NCBI GenBank assembly: GCA_029931535.1
Contig: JAQPZY010001157.1
Span: 1,358,001-1,422,000, forward strand
From: Margaritifera margaritifera
Taxonomy: Eukaryota > Mollusca > Bivalvia > Unionida > Margaritiferidae
Reading direction: 5' to 3'
Length of the DNA stretch: 64,000 nt
In this document: piece after piece, positions 56,351 to 64,000 of the stretch
How positions within the stretch are numbered: the first letter of the stretch is position 1
Layout of the letters: each line of letters begins with the position of its first letter
Notes under the pieces: model-generated
Database searches by the model: none
The model's input: only the letters and a program-made list of their open reading frames with translations
What the model was told of the DNA's origin: nothing
Translations under genes and position numbers: made by a program

Positions 56351-56479
56351 AGTAGGAGAACTTGCACACATACACAAATACAACCCCTTCTGTATTCATT
56401 ACAGGAAATGTCTTACTTTTATAATCCAAGAAGTGTGTTAAAACGTATCTGACAGTGACATTAATGCAGTATGCAGCTA

Positions 56480-57032
56480 AATGGAGTTTACAATTTGTAA
56501 TACTGCTTTGAATTTCCTTGCTGGAATGGGTTCTTCCTCTGTTTATTCTTCTGCTTCTGAAATGTCCTCCTTTTTCTCTTCTTTCACTTTCTTGGGACAC
56601 TCTGTAGACCAATGTCCTTTTTCTTGACAGTGATAACAGGTATCTTTACTTTTGTCTCTCTTTTATCCTGTTTGGGGTTCCTTTTGTTTGATGTTGTAGA
56701 CATTCTGCAGCCCAATGACCTTTCTCTTGACAGACATAACAAGTATCTTGACGTCCATCTCTAGAGGAGAGTCTGGAGTTTCTCCAGAAGTCTTGTTGGA
56801 AGTGTACTTTTGAATGACTTTCTGTAAAGCTCTGACCAGAAGTGTGATCTGTTATGGATCTTCCATCTTCAGAGATTGAAACAGCATGATTGTATTCTCT
56901 TAGGTAGAGGGGTGCTCTGTAGAGAGGTTCTTTATTCCCATCTAACTTTCGTATCGTCTCCTTATAGCCAAAACTACCCCCTACCACCCTTATAATCACT
57001 ATAACCTCACTTTCGCTGTTGCAGTAGCACAC
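56480..57032 (-). pseudogene. Gag-like fragment with two CCHC zinc knuckles, frameshifted
   Basis: Minus-strand frame 57032-56646 (128 codons) ends with CYVCQEKGHWAAEC, a perfect C-x2-C-x4-H-x4-C knuckle. About 90 bp further on, in a different frame, a second perfect knuckle reads CYHCQEKGHWSTEC, followed by an acidic stretch with Lys/Glu repeats. A stop and a frameshift lie between them. Upstream is a Ser/Arg-rich segment. Known: CCHC knuckles bind nucleic acid in Gag and ORF1 proteins and in cellular CNBP-like proteins. Here the setting in a repeat cluster points to a retroelement ORF1/Gag. No capsid or protease domain was seen. Confidence 0.65.
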
Positions 57033-57092
57033 ACTTTAATAGTGAAGAAACTGACTTCTACCGTTGCAGTAGCACACTTGGATTGTTAACGT

Positions 57093-57415
57093 AAGCCAAT
57101 GCCTGTCCTTAAGTGTGTGTTTGTACTTTCCATCATGTTTAATGTCTATAGAAGGCTATGTTTGTGCATATTTGTAAGCACTCCTACCCTTTTCTATTCT
57201 TTCACTCCATTTATGATAGTGTATAACTATGTTTTTTGTTTGGAATGTAAAAGTAAGCCAATGCCAGTCCTTAAGTGTGTGTGTGTGTGTTTGTTCCTCT
57301 CTCCATCCTGTTTGCTGTCTATATAAGTTTATGTTTGTGTGACGTAAGCACTCCTACTCTTTTTGCTTCTTTCACTCCATGTGTGATAGTATATTAGTAT
57401 GTTTGCGTGTATAGT
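57093..57415 (+). repeat. Two-copy ~160-bp direct repeat
   Basis: AAGCCAATGCCTGTCCTTAA, a GTGTG tract, and then GCACTCCTAC and TTTCACTCCAT segments occur at about 57096 and 57254. The second half of each unit is the inverted relative of the 56208-56350 repeat. Confidence 0.85.
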
Positions 57416-59305
57416 ATGCATTTACGTTACAGGAGAAGAAGACTTACAGAATTCATTACAATGCTTTTCAACGGGGTAATAGACCAGTGTTACATACCGT
57501 GTGATTGGAAGGTAGGGTTAATTGTGCCCATATTTAAAGGAGGAGGAAAATCTAAAACTGACCCTGACAATTATGGAGCTATTTCCCTGTTGCCTGTATC
57601 ATACAAACTATTTGAAAAGTGCTTATTCAATAGATTAACTAAATGTTGTAATAGTACTATATATAACTTCGCTAATACCGAACAACAGGGGTTTCAAAGG
57701 GATTAAGTAGTATAACAGCATCTTTGAATCTACACGAAGCTTTTTTTCAACTTTAGAACTAGGATCAAGAGTGTTTGCTGCTTTCTTAGATATTCAAAAG
57801 GCATTTGACACTGTGAAATACGACGAACTTTTCCTAAAACTCAGAAAATTGGGCATTCAAGGAAAGATTTTATACGTATTAAAGGAGTCGTATTCAAATA
57901 TTCAAAACATTGTTCTGATGAACGAATCAGAATCCGAACCATTTCCAGTAGAAGGTGGTATTCGACTTTTAGGTGTCTTATCAACATTTGTATATCTTGT
58001 TTATATTAATAACCTTTTACACGAAATTACATGTCAAAAGTAGGGCTACTTGTTGGGTCCACTCCGTCTGGAAATCCAGCGCTAGCCGATGATATAACTC
58101 TGCTCGCAAACACACCAATCCATCTGCAAAAAATGCTTGATATATGTAACAGATACTCCCTAACATGGAACTTCACCTTCAACGTTAGTAAAAGCTGTGT
58201 ATTAGTTTTTAATCAGAATAGACAAGCGACATGTGAGAAGTTTAACTGAAAAATAGGCAATCTTACTATACCTATTTTAAATGAAAACGAACATGTTGGA
58301 TTTCCTGTGTGTACCAATATGAAATGCTTGACAAAAATAGACAGGGCTTGTACTAAAGGCAGAAAATCATTTTATTTCCTTATAGAATTTTTCACAAATT
58401 AAGTTAGACCCATTCCTCTTACTTACGTCAGCTTGTATAAAAAAATTGTAATACCTTCAGCCCTTTATGGTTGTGAAGTTTGGTCGAATATCAGATGCAA
58501 AGACTTACGAAAGGTTGATGTATTTCAGGATCATTGTACCAACATTCTGCGAGGCTTTCCTTACTGGGGATAAAGAGAATTGTATCAGAAAATGATAAAA
58601 GGAAACTGAACTTTTTTGGTAAATTATGCCACTTTCTAGAAAATGTAACATCTAAAAGAATATTTTTACTCAGACTATACCTATATCTTTCTAGGAAAGA
58701 TGTTACAGAACAGAAAGGCTTTATTCCAGATATATGTAGCATTTTGCAGAAATAAAATATTATGAATTTATTGAAATTATTTTTGTTAGAGACAAATTAT
58801 TTCCAGGAAAATTACAATGGAAACAGATTATAAAACATGCTACTCATAAGTATGAAAACAAGTGCTTTACAAACTTGTGTCATACTGGCATTTCCTACAA
58901 AAGATTCAAAAATGTTCATGCTTCTATAAAACCCTCAATTGAATGGCAAACTCCAAACACATCAAGTGAGTTACAGTTAATTACATCCCTTGGAAATGTT
59001 CTGATAACTGTTCCAAATAATACTATGTAAGTCTGTAAACACTGGAGTTATTCTTATACAGATGTAATACTCCATACATTTATTTGCTGTCAGAGCACTG
59101 TGCGACAACGAGACATATTTTGGACACATATTATAAATAACATTCGTCTTGGCGTGTTCCTTTATAATATATCAGATGAAGAATTTATTCAACATCTCCT
59201 GGGGATAGAATTTCCCAACGGTATCGGCTTAGACGAACCCGAAATACTAAGAAATTGTATAATGTCTGCTTCAGTGTTCTCTGCAACTGTAATTCATAGA
59301 TGATG
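57415..59305 (+). mobile_element. LINE reverse transcriptase and C-terminal fragment, plus strand
   Basis: Consecutive broken frames hold RT text. DWKVGLIVPIFKGGGKS lies at about 57505. AAFLDIQKAFDTVKYDELF (57780-57835) holds the first catalytic Asp. NPALADDITLLANT (about 58075) has an intact ADD. An FNVSKSCVLVF segment follows. The C-terminal domain has KLNFFGKLCHFLENVTSKRI near 58600 and an RQRDIFWTHIINNI segment at 59100. Known: this order is that of RT motifs 1-7 and thumb/C-terminal domain in Jockey/CR1-like or related mollusc LINEs. The element lacks an endonuclease domain (5' truncated) and has at least four frame breaks. It differs in sequence from the LINE at 33-38 kb. Confidence 0.8.
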
Positions 59306-59669
59306 TTGATAGTAATAAAATCGATTATCAAATTATGAAGATTTGGAAGACATGTTATCGTATAAATCTTGATAATCATGTCTTCATGCATGCTATTTTT
59401 TAACATTACATATACAATTTTATTTTCTATAAAATAATGATGTGTACAATAATTAAATATTGGAGGATTGCGCAGGAGTGCACCTTACTTTTTAATAAGT
59501 ATAGTGTCCTCATATGAAAATCCTCATAGGCAAGCTGCTCTTGTACGAGACTCCTCTCAAGTACATCTCTGTTAATTATATATAACTAATTCAATATTCT
59601 CTTTTTTTTTCTTTGTTTGCGTCCTTATCTCTGAAAAGAGGACATAAAGATTCATGATGATGATGATAA

Positions 59670-60180
59670 GGTAGTGGTGCTGGTCAGCATATCTATGTGT
59701 AATTCCCATTATGCCTCATCGAGACCCACCTATGTTTATGTACCCCTTATGCTCCATATCGACACATATTGTTAAACATATGGATATTTTTAACACTACG
59801 TTTTCCCCTGTCGCTATAAATATTTCAGCATGGATTCTCCTTGTCCCTATAGAGACCCATCATGTTAAATCTATGGACATTTTTAACATTACATTTCTCC
59901 TTCTGCCTATGAATGTTTCAATATGGAGGCGTAGTATTAAAGTCCACTCGTCCATATAACGACCCATCATGTTGATCCTATGGACACTTTTACCCTTGCA
60001 TTTCCCCTTGTTCCTATGAATCCAACACATGACGGCTTAATGTGAAATTTCCATTGTCTCTCTAACTACCCATCATGTTAAGCATATGGACATTTTTAAC
60101 ATTACAATTCTTCTTGTCCCTATAAATCGTTCAAATTGAAGCCTAATGTTAAACCCCCATTATCCCAATATCAGCCCACT
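59670..60180 (-). repeat. ~107-bp tandem array (right arm, inverted relative to the left)
   Basis: CCCATCATGTTAAATCTATG-like words recur at about 59850, 59963 and 60069. CCCTTGTTCCTATGAAT-like words lie between. These are reverse complements of the left-arm units at 54.7-55.7 kb. Confidence 0.85.
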
Positions 60181-61690
60181 ATACTACTATCATGATTGGA
60201 ATCTTGTGTAGTTTAGCATTGCATGTACCAATATTTGCAGATATAAGGTAAATAGTATAATAATGCCTTAAGTTAAAAAAAAAAAAAAAAAAAGTTACTC
60301 TGACGAAAGGAAAGGTCGATATTGTAGCTCTTTAACAATATTTAATATCAGACCTCATCTCAACCCCATATGTATTGAATGTAACCCTCTTTAATGAATT
60401 TAAACAACATATCGTAAATAGAGTATAATTTTAATCTTGCATGATCTATAACATTATTCAGTTCAGACATATAAATTTAACTGCCCAGTGTTACGGCTTT
60501 TACCTGAAAATAATATGCACTTGAAGTTAATTTTGTTGCACCAAATACACAGATGTTGCCAAATTCCAGGTCTAATTCCTAACCAGGAAGCGCCAATTGT
60601 ATTATTTATAGAATTAGTATTTAATATCAAAATTTCTTTTTAAAACAAAACCAGGTTTATCACGAAATGGTCTTGTAGAAAGTTTCTTTTTTGTCCGATT
60701 TCTATTGTGTCTTATGCAGGTTCAACTGAAAAATCATGCTGTAGGAGAGTGCTGTTTGGTAATTTGTTTGTATGTATCTGAGAGCTAAATTGTGTGCTAC
60801 ATAATATAAAACACCTCACAATTGTTTTTGTGCTTGTTTTGAATTTATTTCTTATTTATATTGATCGAAGTGTGTGTGTCAAGAAAATAAGATGTTTATC
60901 AAAGTGATGATCAGTCTAGTTTCAAGGTTGAATTTCGAAACACTTTATTCAACGTGTATCAAATCATGTCTTGGTTGAACGCAATACATTTTTATGCCAT
61001 GTGGAATGGGTTTTGGGATTATTGGTTGATAGCGAAGTTGATCTCCATTTTATTTTACCGTTAATGTTTTCCCCGCATATACCTAGCATAGTATGCATCA
61101 TATATTTACATTGTTTCTCAATTTATATAAGATGGATGCGTCTTAGACTGCATGCTTACCACATATAAGAAACATAAAGAGAAAGCTGAAGTCTAGAAAA
61201 ATATTGAAAATTTGATTTATAAATGTTTAATCTTTAAACACTATTTCACTACTTCTCAATAAGTGAGAATTTGTAAAGTTATATTGATAATTACCTGTAC
61301 ATAAAACTCGCGTCTTACCATATTGGTCATACTTGATAATACAATCTCAACGGATAAACGAATGCATCCATATTGTTTGAACGAATATTTGTTAGGAATA
61401 AAATGTAGCCCAAGAGTGATTATATCAATTTAATGAATGGTAAGTACCCATAGGAATATCAAATAGTTCACATATGTCTATCGGGATATCACAATGGGTC
61501 GGTATGAATAAAGAAGCAGCCAATTTGAGACGAGTAACATGCCCTTAGTGTGCGTTCCTTTCTTTAACCTTTCATAACAGTTTTAATAATTTTCCTGCGA
61601 AGTATACTCTAAGTTTCTCAATTCTGTTTGATCATTATTGTATCATGGGCTCAATTAAATTGCTTTAGCTAATCCCGGTGAATTTCCTCC
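60181..61690. other. No gene seen
   Basis: AT-rich, with a poly-A tract at about 60276-60293; the 65-codon frame at 60971-61168 has no family motif. Confidence 0.45.
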
Positions 61691-61696
61691 AAACAG

Positions 61697-61787
<91 letters not shown>
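61697..61787 (+). repeat. (CA)n microsatellite
   Basis: About 45 nearly uninterrupted CA units, the longest dinucleotide run in the window. Confidence 0.97.
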
Positions 61788-61789
<2 letters not shown>

Positions 61790-61790
<1 letters not shown>

Positions 61791-62775
61791 TAGATAGAAT
61801 AAGTTCATTAAGAGCCACTCGGCCACTTTCAATCGGCTTAAACAGCTCTTAAACTGATTGATCCACTTTGCACTGGTTTACACATTTTTTTTTCAATACG
61901 CACAAGACCACTATCATGTAGTCTCAAAAATTTAGTATTTTCCGAAAGCTCTAGGCCACCAAGATATAACCATTATAACCATCCACCATTTTCATTTTTC
62001 AAAAAAAAAAAAAATTAGGCAACCTTCTCTAGAATCAACATTGTCCATCAATCATTTTCAGAAGAAAATAAATTAGGCCGCTAACAGACCGGGTACAACC
62101 ATTGTTCATTTTTAATCAAACTCTAGAATGGTATATAGTTACGTGTATTACCATGCACATTTTTAAAAAACCCAAGACAAGTTTGTTTTAAAATTATTCT
62201 GTTCAATATTTTGTGTTAGAAATATACCAAAGTTATGGGCCTTTAGAAGTAGAATATTAATTCAGTAATACAAATAATTCAAATAATTAATTCATTTAAC
62301 TTCACGGAAACAAGACCAGATAGTACTTACCTGTTTATATAGTATAAACATATGAAATAAGCAACTATTTCCTGGTGATAAAAGTGTCATTAAAGCAGTA
62401 ATGTTTAGAATTGGCTGAAATCTACACATTCTATATGACTCAATCGAATTAGTCCTTTCACATATTTGCAGTAACATCGATTAACATACAAATAAGTTTG
62501 AAGCCGACTTATTCGCACATAATTTTAAATTTTTTGTTATTTCAGTGTATTCTGTGATTTCCAAATATGCAAATAGTCGAACAGAATGGTAGAAAACAAG
62601 CAATCATAAATATACTGGCAACAACAATTCTATTCATGTCAATACAAAAGTGATTTCACCTCAGGGTGATGGTTTTAAGGTTTGATTTGTATTGAAGATA
62701 GCGATGCTCGTATATGAAAGTAGCTAGCTCATATGGGAAGAGACATTAGCTTCACTACTCAGGCAGTCCCCGCGT
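61790..62775. other. No gene seen
   Basis: AT-rich; an A run near 62000. Confidence 0.45.
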
Positions 62776-62778
62776 CAA

Positions 62779-62895
62779 TTAGCACCAATCTGCCTCAATA
62801 TCAATACAGCGTACACGAGTTATCACTGGAATTCGTTGAGAATGCGTGAATTCAGCACCAATCTGCCTCAAGATCAATACAGCGTGCATGAGTGC
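62779..62895 (+). repeat. Two-copy ~72-bp repeat
   Basis: AGCACCAATCTGCCTCAATA followed by TCAATACAGCGT occurs at about 62781 and 62852 with two or three changes. Confidence 0.85.
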
Positions 62896-62924
62896 TATAA
62901 AGAAGTAAATAATGATACATTTTG

Positions 62925-63085
62925 GAAAAAGGCTATACAAGTGTGAAACTTGTGACAAAACTATAAGTCTGAATGTGTACATACTGGAGAACATATATTT
63001 AAATGCTTGGTTGGACTCGTCAATTGAAGGAGCATTTAAGAATATATACTGGAAATAAACCATGCAAGTGAGCAATCTGGTGGTG
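62925..63085 (+). pseudogene. C2H2 zinc-finger relic
   Basis: Plus-strand text in one frame reads LYKCETCDKTISLN (C-x2-C), then in shifted frames TGEHIFKC and LKEHLRIYTGNKPCK. Known: tandem C2H2 fingers have C-x2-C-x12-H-x3-H joined by TGEKPY/F-x-C linkers; TGEHIFKC and TGNKPCK are degenerate linkers. The spacing and linker words support two or three former fingers, now broken by stops and frameshifts. Exact family unknown. Confidence 0.55.
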
Positions 63086-63283
63086 CGCATGAGTTACTTT
63101 CGTCAGGACTCTTTATCAGGACTGTAGGACATTAAAACCAGACTCTTAATCAGAGCCTTATCATGGAGTTCAAAATAATCAAAGATATGGTGATAGTAGG
63201 GAAACTTGGCATTTAATTAATAGCTTAATAACATAACTGTATTAATAACTTTATTATTCAATTTATAAATTAGCTGTAGCTTA

Positions 63284-63823
63284 ATGACAATGTTTAGGAA
63301 AGTTTTTTTTCTTCAGATTGTTCCAGTGGCACAAAGGAAGAACTATCGGATTCTGAGCACATTAGTGTTAAGGGTATTAATTAAAATTGGTTCAAATTAT
63401 AAGTTATGCAAAGTTCCGGAGTATGGTATGACATTTTGGCAAAATCAATTATATTGGAAAGTATGGACGGCAACATTTGGATCCGGAATATCTTACTGGC
63501 ACATGTCTGATCTAATTATACCACAGCTAGTAAAATCAATTTACAGGTTTCACATTTATTTTCATATATATAAACTATTGTCTGAAAATATGATACCATT
63601 GTATAATGATCACTATTTTAATCCAACGAACAACATTGCAGATCTCGAACAATTTATCATAATCTGTCACGACTTTAATATTCCTCTACATCATGATTGG
63701 AGCTATCTAAAAGGGAAGAATTTAATACCCATTAATGGTCCAAGAACCTATTGCAAAATAAAGCGGGAAATGTCTGGGACTGAGATAAGTAGACAGAAAA
63801 TATATGATACAGATAAATATTGA
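63284..63823 (+). CDS. Unrecognised 179-codon ORF
   Basis: The longest open frame in the window. A good acceptor-like TTTTTTTTCTTCAG ends at 63317, so the coding part may start as an exon at 63318 rather than at the ATG at 63284. The protein is aromatic-rich, with about 12 Tyr and 5 Trp. Segments include EYGMTFWQNQLYWKVWTATF, a GSGISYWHMS part, a LVKSIYRFHIYFHIYKLLSE helix, a DLEQFIIICHDFNIPLHHDW segment and a basic end. After the TGA at 63821 the same frame stays open for another 44 codons with similar texture (RNHYYPNPKPSDEKTGHLLR). So either the stop is a recent mutation or the exon ends before it. No family is recognised. Confidence 0.4.
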   Translation: MTMFRKVFFLQIVPVAQRKNYRILSTLVLRVLIKIGSNYKLCKVPEYGMTFWQNQLYWKVWTATFGSGISYWHMSDLIIPQLVKSIYRFHIYFHIYKLLSENMIPLYNDHYFNPTNNIADLEQFIIICHDFNIPLHHDWSYLKGKNLIPINGPRTYCKIKREMSGTEISRQKIYDTDKY

Positions 63824-64000
63824 AATAAAGGATGGTTGATACGATACAGTCGTAACCATTATTACCCAAACCCCAAACCATCAGATGAAAAAACAGGACA
63901 TCTATTACGCAGATTTTATCCACATACAAGACACTGTAAAAAAATGATTGAAACTTAATTATACGCCAGCAAGGATTTGACTGATATAAGATTTCAACAA

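Larger units (their letters stand above)
54730..60180. mobile_element. Composite repeat: inverted tandem arrays bracketing zinc-knuckle and LINE RT fragments
   Basis: Order: ~107-bp array (54730-55680, plus), ~62-bp array (55720-56180), ~70-bp direct repeat pair (56208-56350), zinc-knuckle fragment (minus), inverted copies of the 70-bp repeat (57177-57235 and 57345-57410), LINE reverse transcriptase fragment (plus), and an inverted copy of the first array (59670-60180). The inner part of the left array and the start of the right array match as reverse complements over about 65 bp at roughly 85%. It may be one foldback-like element or repeated insertions into the same array. Confidence 0.55.

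Noticed and set aside
1..64000. CRISPR arrays or bacterial operons
   Set aside because: Tandem repeats have no unique equal-length spacers, and genes are spliced or of eukaryotic transposon type.

Overview
The window looks like nuclear DNA of a metazoan with an AT-rich, repeat-crowded genome. Features pointing that way are spliced exons with GT/AG borders, decayed LINEs, a Tc1-like and a hAT-like remnant, tRNA-derived repeats, many (TA)n/(CA)n/(GA)n/(TTA)n microsatellites, and several families of diverged tandem repeats with units of about 100-150 bp. I favour a mollusc or another lophotrochozoan, from the mix of non-LTR elements, the diverged arrays and the style of the receptor tail. That placement is inference. 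There is no sign of bacterial gene organisation, and no CRISPR array, rRNA gene or intact tRNA gene was seen.

Layout. 0.8-1.8 kb: hAT/ZNF862-like transposase remnant split by a tetranucleotide microsatellite. 5.4-5.9 kb: a two-copy AAGTAA-rich tandem repeat. 5.9-16.1 kb: a sharply GC-richer block holding a broken Polinton/Maverick (adintovirus-like) element. In order it carries duplicated SAP-like ORFs, the N-terminal part of a protein-primed family-B DNA polymerase, an antisense phospholipase A2 domain, the HerA/FtsK-type packaging ATPase, unassigned ORFs, a minor-capsid-like gene, a small virion-type gene, the double-jelly-roll major capsid gene, a fibre-like gene, and a membrane protein gene. 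All are frameshifted. The polymerase palm and the integrase were not found. 16-33 kb: no convincing gene; tandem arrays, a SINE, a hairpin element, LINE pieces and one possible Ig-like exon. 33.1-38.3 kb: a minus-strand LINE interrupted by the 3' end of a second LINE. 41.1-42.2 kb: a dead Tc1-type transposon.

42.7-50.0 kb holds the best host gene: the 3' exons of a single-pass receptor. The exons are a Ser/Thr stalk, one transmembrane helix, and a cytoplasmic tail with YxxL motifs and a terminal YVNM. All six splice junctions agree in phase. The tail appears to be built from two copies of a microexon-plus-exon module. 52.3-52.5 kb: two tRNA-like sequences head to head. 53.6-54.4 kb: a decayed minus-strand ORF. 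54.7-60.2 kb: a composite repeat in which inverted tandem arrays bracket a two-zinc-knuckle fragment and a LINE reverse transcriptase fragment. 62.9-63.96 kb: a C2H2 zinc-finger relic followed by an unrecognised 179-codon ORF, the longest open frame in the window.

The Polinton genes once formed one virion-making transposon, and the receptor tail would couple an extracellular domain (mostly outside or unseen) to SH2-type signalling. The rest is transposon debris in various stages of decay.
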